Origin: Cupriavidus pinatubonensis
GTDB lineage: Bacteria; Pseudomonadota; Gammaproteobacteria; Burkholderiales; Burkholderiaceae
Assembly (NCBI RefSeq): GCF_019602855.1
Contig: NZ_CP080767.1
Coordinates: 1,736,001 to 1,800,000, forward strand
Reading direction: 5' to 3'
DNA length: 64,000 nt
Made by a program: the position numbers and the translations under genes. Positions 43,981-51,804 of the stretch are shown here, one piece after another; the first letter of the stretch is position 1; each line of letters begins with the position of its first letter. The notes beneath the pieces were generated by a model. That model was not told where the DNA came from, searched no databases, and was given only the letters and a program-made list of their open reading frames with translations.

Positions 43981-44718
43981 TCAGGCAACGCCACCATTGG
44001 CGCGCAGCACCTGTCCATTGACCCAGGCGCCGTCCTTGCCGGCCAGGAATGCCACGACACCGGCGATGTCCTCGGGCTGGCCCAGCCGTTCCAGCGGCGG
44101 CATCCTGGCGAAGGTGTCGATCTGCTCGTCAGTCTTGCCATTGAGGAACAAGTCCGTGGCCACCGGACCGGGCGCCACCGCGTTGACCGTGATGCGGCGG
44201 CCGCGCAGTTCCTTCGCGAAAACACGGGTGAAGGCTTCCACTGCGGCCTTGGTGCCGTTGTAGATAGCGTAGCCGGGCAGGTTCAGCGCCAAACTGGTAG
44301 TCGACAGGTTGATGATGCGCCCGCCATCGTTCAGGCGCGTGGCAGCTTCGCGCAGGGTATTGAACACACCCTGGGTATTGATCGCGAAATTCTGCGCGTA
44401 CAGCTCGTCGCTGGTCTGCGCCAGCGGAGCGGTCTTGAGGACGCCGGCGTTGTTGACCAGCACGTCGATCTTGCCGAGTTGGTCTTCGACGGTGGCGAAC
44501 ATGGCATGCACGTGATCAGCCCTGGAAACGTCGGCCTTGACCGCGATGGCAGAGACGCCAGCCTGGGCCAGCTCGGCCACCAGGGCGTCGGCTTCGGCCG
44601 CATTGGATGCGTAGTTGATGGCGACGGCGAAACCGTCACTGGCCAGCCGGCGCGCAATGGTGGCACCAATGCCGCGGGAGGCGCCGGTGATCAGGGCAAC
44701 TTTGGAACTGGTCGTCAT
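43981..44718 (-). CDS. SDR-family 3-oxoacyl reductase-like enzyme
   Basis: 245 residues, classical SDR with ITGASRGIGATIARRLASDGFAVAINYAS at the N-terminus (suggesting NADPH), NNAG, a serine in INLSTTSLALN and YNGTK. The pattern is that of FabG-like 'glucose/3-oxoacyl' reductases commonly placed next to LysR genes. It is divergent from a LysR gene across 192 bases containing a dyad at 44789. Confidence 0.92.
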   Translation of the reverse strand: MTTSSKVALITGASRGIGATIARRLASDGFAVAINYASNAAEADALVAELAQAGVSAIAVKADVSRADHVHAMFATVEDQLGKIDVLVNNAGVLKTAPLAQTSDELYAQNFAINTQGVFNTLREAATRLNDGGRIINLSTTSLALNLPGYAIYNGTKAAVEAFTRVFAKELRGRRITVNAVAPGPVATDLFLNGKTDEQIDTFARMPPLERLGQPEDIAGVVAFLAGKDGAWVNGQVLRANGGVA

Positions 44719-44788
44719 GGTCTGAATCCTTGGGTCAGGGGGGTGAGAAGGATTCTGGACTGTTCACCGTCAAAGATAATTACGTGTA

Positions 44789-44804
44789 AATTGCGATCAC
44801 AATT
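44789..44804. promoter_or_regulatory. LysR-type dyad between SDR and LysR genes
   Basis: AATTG and CAATT arms surround CGATCA, a symmetric 16-base site lying 71 bases upstream of the SDR start and 107 upstream of the LysR start. Position and symmetry suit a LysR recognition site. Confidence 0.45.
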
Positions 44805-44910
44805 CCATTTGCTTTAACTTTCTCCCGGGATTGATCTATCCTGCATTTTTGCGGCAGGGCCTGCGAATCTGGGCGCCGCACGTTATGTCGTTGCTCAACA
44901 ATTGGCGCTG

Positions 44911-45822
44911 ATGGATCGTTTTCAGGAAATGCAGGTTTTTGTCCGGATCGCCGATCGGCGCAGCTTTTCGCTGGCGGCGGAGGATCTCCAGATTCCACGC
45001 GCGACGGTGACCAATCTCATCAAGCGGCTGGAGCAGCGCCTCGGCGTCAGGCTGCTGGAGCGCACCACCCGTCAGGTGCGAATGACGCACGACGGCGAGG
45101 CTTACTACCATCGCTGTTTGCGCCTTCTGACCGACCTGGAAGAGGCGGAGAATTCGTTTCGCGACGCGCCGCCCAAGGGCTTGCTGCGGGTGAACCTGCA
45201 GGGGACACTTGCCAGGCATTTCGTCATGCCGGCCTTGGGTGAGTTCCTGGCACAGTATCCGGACATCACCTTGCATGTCGGCGAGGACGACCGGCTGGTG
45301 GACCTGGTTCGGGAAGGCGTGGACTGCGTACTGCGTGCCGGCGTGTTGCAGGACTCGTCCCTGATCGGGCGGCAGATCGCGTTGTTGGAACAGGTCACCG
45401 TGGCAAGCCCGGCATACCTTGAGCGGCATGGCGTGCCGAACACGCTGGATGATCTCAAGCACCACTACGCCGTGAACTACGTTTCCAGCGCGACAGGGCG
45501 GCCGAGCGCCCTGGATTTCTACGTTGGCGAGGAAACCGTCGATTTGCAGCTCACGTCGAAGATCTCGGTGACCGGGGCGGATCTCTATACGGGCGCCGCA
45601 ATCTCCGGACTTGGGCTCGTACAAGTGCCGCGGTACCGGATCGAGAAAGAACTGGCCGATGGCCGGCTACGCATCGTCTTGCCTGACAGCCCGCCGCCAC
45701 GGATGCCTGTCTCCGTGCTGTATCCGCAGAACCGGCAGCTATCGGCGCGCGTGCGAGTGTTCTCTCAATGGCTGGCGACTCGTTTTGAGGGTCCGGTATC
45801 CCGGCCGAAGGAAAGTCACTGA
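44911..45822 (+). CDS. LysR-family regulator
   Basis: 303 residues. Winged helix MDRFQEMQVFVRIADRRSFSLAAEDLQIPRATVTNLIKRLEQRLGVRLLERTTRQVRMT, then an effector domain with LRVNLQGTLARHFVMPALGEFLAQYPDITLHVGEDDRLVDL. This subgroup (CrgA/AaeR-like) usually controls the divergent SDR or quinone-handling gene. The ATG at 44911 is used; a TTG 9 bases upstream is the only alternative. It converges with the PanP-like gene. Confidence 0.93.
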   Translation: MDRFQEMQVFVRIADRRSFSLAAEDLQIPRATVTNLIKRLEQRLGVRLLERTTRQVRMTHDGEAYYHRCLRLLTDLEEAENSFRDAPPKGLLRVNLQGTLARHFVMPALGEFLAQYPDITLHVGEDDRLVDLVREGVDCVLRAGVLQDSSLIGRQIALLEQVTVASPAYLERHGVPNTLDDLKHHYAVNYVSSATGRPSALDFYVGEETVDLQLTSKISVTGADLYTGAAISGLGLVQVPRYRIEKELADGRLRIVLPDSPPPRMPVSVLYPQNRQLSARVRVFSQWLATRFEGPVSRPKESH

Positions 45823-45838
45823 CGCGCGCCAGCGTCAG
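45819..45838. terminator. Hairpin spanning the LysR/PanP convergent stops
   Basis: CTGACGC and GCGTCAG form perfect seven-base arms around a six-base loop. It overlaps both stop codons, and may serve as a shared end. No T tract is seen. Confidence 0.35.
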
Positions 45839-47493
45839 CGCTGAAGCCTGCCGCTGGCTTCCACCAGAGCCATCAGCGCAGCCATGCATGGGCTGGCCGC
45901 CGCCAGCATGCGCTGTTCGTCAAGGATGTCCTGCAGGATGGCATGCGTTGTATCCGGATTGGCCAGCACCACGCGGAAAACCGCAATCGGGCGCCCTGCA
46001 AACTGTGTTGACGTCAACTGCGTGCGCGACACGAACGAGCGTCCGGCATCGCGCTGCATTTCCTGGATGCTGACGGTCAACGCATCGAGCGCATCCAGGA
46101 TCTTCTCGCGCTTGTCCTCCGAAGCCGTTGCCAGTGCTGCGCGCACGGTCTCAGGCAAGTAACGATAGGTCAGGAGGCAAAGCTGCGGATGGCTGACGAG
46201 CTCGAAATCCGGCTGCTGCGCAATCAGCGAAGCAAAGTAGTGGGCGTTGTCGATGCTGCGGTCGATCAACTGCGCCAAACCCTTGCGACCGAGCAGATGC
46301 AGGTTCGCGTAAAGCATGACAGCCGCCGCGCCACGCGAGCCTTCGAGCGTATGACGGCCCAGGTCCACCGAGCCCTTGCGCACGATGTAGTTCGCATGCT
46401 GGATGATTTCCTGCGTCCACGCGGGGCTGCGGAACAGCACCATGCCGGCGCCCATCGGCACGTAGAACTGCTTGTGCGCATCGATGACGACGGAATCGGC
46501 ACGCTCGATGCCCGCGAAGCGCCAGCGCTCGCGCTCCGACAGCAGCGTTGCGCCGCCCCATGCTGCATCCACGTGGAAATGGCAGCCGGCCTCCTGCGCA
46601 ATATCCGCAATCGCATCCAGCGGATCGACCGAGCCTGTCTCGGTGGTCCCCGCTATGCCGACGATCGCCATCGGCCGGATGTTGCGCTGCTGCAGGTCAC
46701 GCATGGTGTCGCGCAGCAAGTCGATGCGCATGCGGCCTTCCGCATCGACCTCGACAGGCACGAGATTGTCGCGCCCGATGCCAAGCACATCGGCTGCCTT
46801 GCCCAACGAGTAGTGGCCGCGCTCCGAGACGACGATCGCGAGGCCGTCATAGCCATAATGGCGCAGCGCTGCCACCATGCCGGCACGATGGATGCCGGCG
46901 AAGCCATCACGCGCGCCCAGCAGCTTGTTGCGGCTCGCCCATAAGGCGGTGAGGTTGGCGACCGTGCCACCAGAACAGATGGCGCCAAGCGCGTGATCGG
47001 CATCGTGCAGCCATCTGCCATAGAACGCACTGTCCTGGCTAAACACCAGCTTGTGCAGCATGCCGACGACCTGGCGCTCGAGCCCGGTCAGCGCACCCGA
47101 CGTCTCCAGCTTCACGACGTTCTGATTCAGCGCAGCGACCACCTTGGCCAGAGAAGGCATGAACGATGGCAGCGACGACGTCATGTGTCCGACGAAGGTC
47201 GGCGATGCCACGGGCATCACGTGCCGAAACACGTCATGGAGCAGATGATCGGCATGCGCTTGCGGCGATGTCGGCGTCTCTGGCAGTTCTACCGACGCAA
47301 ACACCGCCTCGCGTGTGTGGCAAGCGCCTACCGGTTCAAAGCTCTTGCCGGCGAAAAAATCCGCCGGATGCTCGGCGATCAGCCGCTCGAGCGATTCGAA
47401 CGCACCGAGATCCGCATCGAACCAGCGCAAGGGGCAGTCGTCGCCCCCGTCCATGCTTTGGGAGGTCTTTTCGAGAGAGGTGTCCGGCGTCAT
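45835..47493 (-). CDS. panP: PLP-dependent decarboxylase, PanP-like (putative aspartate 1-decarboxylase)
   Basis: 552 residues of the group II PLP decarboxylase family. The cofactor lysine is in DAHKQFYVPMGAG, the phosphate/histidine side in SGGTVANLTALWASRNKLLG and HVDAAWGGATLLSERERWRF. The N-terminal FVGHMTSSLPSFMPSLAKVVAALNQNVVKLETS is shared with the PanP aspartate 1-decarboxylases that make beta-alanine for CoA in Vibrio-type bacteria lacking PanD; glutamate or other amino-acid decarboxylation is the alternative. It is a lone gene, with a 238-base leader before the recombinase gene. The symbol is tentative. Confidence 0.82.
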   Translation of the reverse strand: MTPDTSLEKTSQSMDGGDDCPLRWFDADLGAFESLERLIAEHPADFFAGKSFEPVGACHTREAVFASVELPETPTSPQAHADHLLHDVFRHVMPVASPTFVGHMTSSLPSFMPSLAKVVAALNQNVVKLETSGALTGLERQVVGMLHKLVFSQDSAFYGRWLHDADHALGAICSGGTVANLTALWASRNKLLGARDGFAGIHRAGMVAALRHYGYDGLAIVVSERGHYSLGKAADVLGIGRDNLVPVEVDAEGRMRIDLLRDTMRDLQQRNIRPMAIVGIAGTTETGSVDPLDAIADIAQEAGCHFHVDAAWGGATLLSERERWRFAGIERADSVVIDAHKQFYVPMGAGMVLFRSPAWTQEIIQHANYIVRKGSVDLGRHTLEGSRGAAAVMLYANLHLLGRKGLAQLIDRSIDNAHYFASLIAQQPDFELVSHPQLCLLTYRYLPETVRAALATASEDKREKILDALDALTVSIQEMQRDAGRSFVSRTQLTSTQFAGRPIAVFRVVLANPDTTHAILQDILDEQRMLAAASPCMAALMALVEASGRLQR

Positions 47494-47731
47494 TGCATTA
47501 GCGTGTGAAACGCAGCGAGGTCTCTAGTGAAGCTTGGGCCGGTGCGCCACACCCCTTGGTGTCATCAACGCGGATGGCAGCAGCGAGACTTGCAAGGCGC
47601 GCCTGCGTGGCAGACTGCAGCCGCCCGCCGGTGCCGCTGCGTTCAGATTTCAGGGGATTTTGCATTAAATGTTGCATCGTCACAAGGCGCGCAAGGCAGC
47701 GCCGAGGCGTCCAGGTAGGGGCGGACACTGC

Positions 47732-48967
47732 TCATGCCTTGCTGGTCCAGCCAATCCGATGCCGCTCCTGCGTCGCCTCATGCCGCGCATCGTCTTCGGT
47801 ATGCAGGTAGATGCTGGTGGTGGAGATCGACGCGTGGCCAAAGTTGTCGCGGACATGGCGCAGGTCCACCTGCCGGTCGCTCATGTGCGAGCCCGCCGTA
47901 TGCCGCAGCCAGTGTGCCGACGCGCTGGCCAGCACATCGGCCTGCGCCGCCCATTGCGGCCCGCGCGCGCGCAAGCGCTCTGCCGCCATGCTGAACACTT
48001 CCTTGAGGACCAGATGCAGGGCGCCGCGCGACATCGCCTTATCGGGGTTCGCGCGGCCGATCACCGGCAACACCAGCGGCCGATCTTCCCCGGGCTGCGG
48101 CATGGGCGGCAAGCCATTCGCGCGCCGGTAGCGGGCGAGTTCGGCAACGAGTTCGTCGGTCGCCGGGACCAGCCGCGGCTTGCTGCCCTTGCCGACGACC
48201 TCCAGCCACCAGCGCTCAATCCCCTGGGCGTCGCGCCGGCAGAAGAAGGCCCCCATGGTGGTGCCGGCGACTTCCGAGGCGCGCAGACCCGCCAGATACA
48301 GCACCGTGCAAAGCCAACGGCAGCGCGCCGCGTGCAGGCACTCGCGCTCGGTACCGGTCGGCATCGCTTCGATGGCTTCCTTGACCGCATCCCACAACGC
48401 GTGGCTCAGGTAGCGCGTAATCCTGGCCTGCGTCGGCCCGCGCCGGCGCCGCGCCAGCGAAAGCGGATTGCCTGACAGGTAGCCGGCTTCCGTAAGCCAC
48501 GCAAAACAGGCATTGAGGATGACCATGGCCTGGCGCGTGCTCGCCGGCGACAGCGGGCCGGCAAACGGGCGCCAGCCGGGGTGGTTGCGCGCGAGCTTCT
48601 TGCCGGCGCCGAGCACCCACCGCGCGGCGGGTTGGGGGTCGCCGAGGAAGTGCTCGTAGGCCAGCAAATCTTCATGCGTCAGTGACGACAGAGGCTTCCC
48701 GCGTTGCAGCGTGGCCCACAACACGAGCCGCTCGACTTCGCGCCGATAGGCCTGAAACGTGGCCGGACTGTTGGCATAGCGCGCGAGCCAGGCGGCAACA
48801 GCGGCCAAATCATCCGACGCTGCAATCTGCGACCCGCGCGCCGGCGCCCGATTCGTGCCCTGAGCACCAGAAAGCTCGATGGGCAGGTGCAAGCGCTCGA
48901 TCGGTACAGGCACGATGGCGGCGAGGGCGCGGGCGACCGGGGAGTGGACATCCAAGGCGGGTTGCAT
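47732..48967 (-). CDS. Tyrosine recombinase / phage-type integrase
   Basis: 411 residues. An N-terminal SAM-like core-binding domain covers about 50-170 (WLARYANSPATFQAYRREVERLVLWATLQRGKPLSSLT), the catalytic domain follows. Active-site residues: Arg229 (GLRASEV), the Lys in VGKGSKPR, His352 and Arg355 (HWLRHT), His378 (FGHAS) and Tyr387 (TSIYLHT). It is longer than XerC/D and resembles chromosomal or plasmid-borne integrases. It is divergent from the KfrA-like gene over a 138-base AT-rich gap. I saw no attachment-site duplication near it. Confidence 0.92.
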   Translation of the reverse strand: MQPALDVHSPVARALAAIVPVPIERLHLPIELSGAQGTNRAPARGSQIAASDDLAAVAAWLARYANSPATFQAYRREVERLVLWATLQRGKPLSSLTHEDLLAYEHFLGDPQPAARWVLGAGKKLARNHPGWRPFAGPLSPASTRQAMVILNACFAWLTEAGYLSGNPLSLARRRRGPTQARITRYLSHALWDAVKEAIEAMPTGTERECLHAARCRWLCTVLYLAGLRASEVAGTTMGAFFCRRDAQGIERWWLEVVGKGSKPRLVPATDELVAELARYRRANGLPPMPQPGEDRPLVLPVIGRANPDKAMSRGALHLVLKEVFSMAAERLRARGPQWAAQADVLASASAHWLRHTAGSHMSDRQVDLRHVRDNFGHASISTTSIYLHTEDDARHEATQERHRIGWTSKA

Positions 48968-49006
48968 AGCGAGGGCAAGGGGAGAAATGTGATCTCGACG
49001 TTATTA

Positions 49007-49030
49007 TAGACATAAGAACACTTATGTCTA
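49007..49030. promoter_or_regulatory. Perfect palindrome between recombinase and KfrA-like genes
   Basis: Arms TAGACATAAG and its exact complement are separated by AACA. The site lies 40 bases upstream of the recombinase start and 76 before the KfrA-like start in an AT-rich gap that differs sharply from the GC-rich flanks. KfrA proteins are known to bind repeats at their own promoter, so this is a strong operator candidate. Confidence 0.6.
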
Positions 49031-49061
49031 AGAAAATTCGCATCGATCAAAATAAATAACG

Positions 49062-49076
49062 TATTACGTAGTAATA
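49062..49076. promoter_or_regulatory. Second palindrome before the KfrA-like gene
   Basis: TATTAC and GTAATA flank GTA, giving a perfect six-base-arm dyad 30 bases upstream of the start codon, within the -10 zone of the KfrA-like gene. It does not share sequence with the palindrome at 49007. Confidence 0.45.
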
Positions 49077-49105
49077 TATACAGATCGAGCCGATTTGACC
49101 TTCCA

Positions 49106-50263
49106 ATGCCCGTTGCCGACCTGGATTTAACCGATTCCGCCCTGCAAGCCGACCTCGCCGAACTGCGCGGCCGCTTCCCCGAAACCCGGGCGCTGTACCG
49201 GGAAGTCTGCGGCCTGCTGTTCTTTCGCTATGGCGTGACGCCCACCGCCAACAAGCTCTACAGCCTGGTGCGCAAGGGCAGCATGGGCACGCCCGCCGAG
49301 GTGCTGCAGCAGTTCTGGCAGGAGTTGCGCGGGCGCACCCGTGTCACGATTGACCACCCGGATCTGCCCGATGCGTTGAAAGAAGTCGCCGCCGACGCCA
49401 TCAAGACGATTTGGCAGGCCGCCAACGAAGCCGCCAGCAGCGAGCTGGCGGCGCTCCGGGCGGAAGCCCGCGACGCGGCGAATGCGGCCGAGGCCGGGCG
49501 CGATGCCGCGCGCGCCGAGACAGCAGCGGCGCGCGAGGACGCACTGGCGATCTCGGCGCAGTTGGGCGAGGCCCGGCAGGCGCATGAAGCGGTCCAGGTC
49601 GAACTGGCGGCCGAGCGCCAGGCGCACGCCGCGACGCGGGCGCGATGGGAAGCGGGACGGAGCGAGCTGGAGGCGGCGGGCCGTCAGCTGGCGGATCTGC
49701 GCACCCAGTTCTCGACCGAGCTCGAGCGTGCGCGCGAGCAGGTGGTCATTGCCCAGGAACGGGCCGAGGCGAGCGAGCGGCGCGCGCTGCGTGAGCTCGA
49801 CCAGGAACGCACGGCTCGCCAGAAGAGCGACCGCACCGCCGAAGAGTTGCGCGGCGAACTGGCGGCGGCGCGCAGCGAAGCCCGCGACGCCGCGGTGTCG
49901 CAGGCCGAGGTCCGCGCCCGGCTCGAAGCCCAGGTCGTAGCGCTCACGGACCGGCTTTCGGCCGCCGAACAGGCGCAGGGCCGGCAGGCGCTCGAGCAGG
50001 AGCGGATGGGCACCGAGCTGGCGGCGGCACAGCGACGCGCCGAGCGCGCCGAAGCCGAGGCGGCGCTCGTGCCTCAGCTGTTGGCGGAGTTGCGCGGGGC
50101 GCTGCACGAGCGGGACAGCAGTCGGCGACGGGGGAAGGGTCGCGGGCAAGCGCCGGCAGGGAACCAGGCCCAGCACCCACAGCAGCCGGATCCGGGCGTA
50201 CAGGCACCGTCCGCCGACGGCGGCGACAGTATCGATAGCAGCAGCGATGACCACGAACACTAA
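49106..50263 (+). CDS. KfrA-like DNA-binding protein with long alanine-rich coiled coil
   Basis: 385 residues. The N-terminal 110 residues match the KfrA_N DNA-binding domain (FPETRALYREVCGLLFFRYGVTPTANKLYSLVRKGSMGTPAEVLQQFWQELR). About 115-345 is an alanine, glutamate and arginine-rich coiled coil with heptad spacing, and the tail is low complexity (QAQHPQQPDPGVQ, ending in an Asp/Ser run). In IncP plasmids KfrA is an autoregulated, filament-forming DNA-binding protein affecting partition; here the gene is apparently chromosomal and divergent from a tyrosine recombinase. No good ribosome site precedes the ATG. Confidence 0.88.
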   Translation: MPVADLDLTDSALQADLAELRGRFPETRALYREVCGLLFFRYGVTPTANKLYSLVRKGSMGTPAEVLQQFWQELRGRTRVTIDHPDLPDALKEVAADAIKTIWQAANEAASSELAALRAEARDAANAAEAGRDAARAETAAAREDALAISAQLGEARQAHEAVQVELAAERQAHAATRARWEAGRSELEAAGRQLADLRTQFSTELERAREQVVIAQERAEASERRALRELDQERTARQKSDRTAEELRGELAAARSEARDAAVSQAEVRARLEAQVVALTDRLSAAEQAQGRQALEQERMGTELAAAQRRAERAEAEAALVPQLLAELRGALHERDSSRRRGKGRGQAPAGNQAQHPQQPDPGVQAPSADGGDSIDSSSDDHEH

Positions 50264-50459
50264 GCGGACGGCGAAGATTCGCTGGATCCAGTATCAGGTG
50301 GCCAGCTACGGGCTGACCCGGGACGGGCAGGGGAGATGGCTTTCGTGGCTCAAGCTGGCGGTCAATGCGGGCAGAGCGAGGAGTTATGCCGGGCTGGACA
50401 GGCCCGCAGATGCATTCGGCCTTTGCCCCCCCGCCCGCCGATGTGACGAGGCTAACTGA
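50247..50459 (+). CDS. Possible small protein overlapping the KfrA-like 3' end
   Basis: 70 residues, starting 17 bases inside the KfrA-like gene and ending 22 bases before the YbgF-like start. The N-terminus is basic (MTTNTKRTAKIRWIQYQVAS) and aromatic enough to suggest a real protein, but there is no family match and the C-terminal part looks unstructured. It could also be simply the leader of the next gene. Confidence 0.3.
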   Translation: MTTNTKRTAKIRWIQYQVASYGLTRDGQGRWLSWLKLAVNAGRARSYAGLDRPADAFGLCPPARRCDEAN

Positions 50460-50481
50460 CACAACCAACCACGATCCGTTT

Positions 50482-51240
50482 ATGAAAGTACGCGTTCTCA
50501 CCCTGTTGTGGCTCGCCGCTATGGCTGGCGGCGGCCTCCTGCCAACCGCGCCGGCGCATGCCGGAGCGTTCGACGATGACCAGGCACGCAGGACGGTCAT
50601 CAACCTGCGTGACCAGTTCAACAGTTTCCAGGCGACTGCGACCCAGCGCATCGAGCAGAACAGCCGCACCACGCTCGACCTCCAGAACCAGCTCGAAGGC
50701 CTGCGCCAGGAAGTGGCGCGGCTACGCGGCCAGAACGAAGTGCTGCAAAACACGGTGACGACCCTGCAGAAGCAGCAGAAGGACTACTACGCCGACCTTG
50801 ATGGGCGCCTGAAGACGCGCGAGCCGCAGCAGGCTTCGGCCGAAGACCGCCAAGGGACATCGGCGCCGGGGGAGAAGCCCGAATACGACGCCGCGCTCAG
50901 GCATTTCCAGGCGGGCGACTTCAAGAGCGCGGGGAACTCGTTCTCGTCGTTTATCAAGAAGTATCCGCAGAGCCCGTACGTGCCGCTGGCGCAGTACTGG
51001 CTCGGCAACTCGCTATACGCGCAGCGCGACTATAAGGGGTCCACCTGGGTGCTACAGCAAATGATCCATGCGAACCCGACGCATCCGAAGGTGCCGGACG
51101 CCATGATCGCGGTGGCCAATAACCAGCTCGAATCCGGTCAGAAGCCGGCCGCGCGCAAAACGCTGGAACAGGTGGTGGCCAAATATCCCGGTACGGAAGG
51201 CGCGCGTACGGCAAACAACCGGTTGAAGACATTGCACTAA
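50482..51240 (+). CDS. ybgF: YbgF/CpoB-like periplasmic protein, stray paralogue
   Basis: 252 residues. A signal peptide (MKVRVLTLLWLAAMAGGGLLPTAPAHA) precedes a coiled-coil segment at about 35-105 (NLRDQFNSFQATATQRIEQNSRTTLDLQNQLEGLRQEVARLRGQ). A TPR domain from about 130 follows, with YDAALRHFQAGDFKSAGNSFSSFIKKYPQSPYVPLAQYWLGNSLYAQRDYKGS. This is the CpoB layout, which links PBP1B and the Tol machinery. The true cpoB normally lies beside tolB and pal; here it follows the KfrA-like gene, so it is probably a second copy. Trimerisation through the coiled coil is a family feature. Confidence 0.88.
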   Translation: MKVRVLTLLWLAAMAGGGLLPTAPAHAGAFDDDQARRTVINLRDQFNSFQATATQRIEQNSRTTLDLQNQLEGLRQEVARLRGQNEVLQNTVTTLQKQQKDYYADLDGRLKTREPQQASAEDRQGTSAPGEKPEYDAALRHFQAGDFKSAGNSFSSFIKKYPQSPYVPLAQYWLGNSLYAQRDYKGSTWVLQQMIHANPTHPKVPDAMIAVANNQLESGQKPAARKTLEQVVAKYPGTEGARTANNRLKTLH

Positions 51241-51318
51241 GTGCGGAGGTCTCCAGCGGGCCGCCTCTTAGGCTTTCGGCGTACGTTGTGCTGTAGGGAG
51301 CATGTATAAGTGAAAAAG

Positions 51319-51334
51319 CAATGCTATTGCATTG
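51319..51334. promoter_or_regulatory. Inverted repeat in the hipBA leader
   Basis: CAATGC and GCATTG are separated by TATT. It lies about 185 bases upstream of hipB in the AT-rich leader. HipB proteins bind short palindromes upstream of their own operon, so it is a candidate operator, though it is far from the start codon. Confidence 0.35.
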
Positions 51335-51519
51335 TTTTGGTAAAGGAGGTATTCGATAGTATTTTCCGGCTCAGTCACTTCGCAAGGGCTAGTTTGCGCT
51401 TTGTCCACCACCTATTGCATGGATTTTGGCGTACATGCATTCGATAGCGTGTATCTCTCTTGTCCGGCGGCGATTGAAGCCACATACTATGGAAGAGTTT
51501 CCAGCGCAAAAAGTATGCT

Positions 51520-51804
51520 ATGTCATTACTCTCGCAGACGCAGACCCTGCGCAATCGCCGCGGCATCACCATCGCCGATCTGAGCCGGATGATCGGTATG
51601 GCAGCGCAAAACCTCTCGACTATCCTGCGGGGGAAAAAGGATAGCCGGGCCTCGACTTTCGAATCGCTGGCCGCTGCCATGGATGCCGAGTGGGTACTGG
51701 TGCCCAAGGAGAAGCTGGCTGAGGTACGCCAGGTTCTCGACGGCAAAGGTAGCGGTCCGGATCGCACTGCTCGGTCCACACTGGATTACCTGGTGAGCAA
51801 ATAA
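51520..51804 (+). CDS. hipB: HipB-like antitoxin (XRE-family HTH)
   Basis: 94 residues with one XRE helix-turn-helix at about 10-65 (LRNRRGITIADLSRMIGMAAQNLSTILRGKKDSRASTFESLAAAMDAEWVLVP). Its stop codon TAA shares its last base with the A of the hipA start, so the pair is translationally coupled. In HipBA systems HipB neutralises the HipA kinase and represses the operon. The start at 51520 has only a weak ribosome site. Confidence 0.9.
   Translation: MSLLSQTQTLRNRRGITIADLSRMIGMAAQNLSTILRGKKDSRASTFESLAAAMDAEWVLVPKEKLAEVRQVLDGKGSGPDRTARSTLDYLVSK

Noticed and set aside
49127..50260. 377-codon minus-strand frame opposite the KfrA-like gene
   Set aside because: It arises from GC-rich third positions of the alanine-rich coiled coil; its translation is low-complexity leucine, arginine and glycine.
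47494..51519. Possible integrative element bounded by att repeats
   Set aside because: A recombinase is present, but I could find no tRNA gene, no duplicated ends and no transfer genes, so element borders are not claimed.
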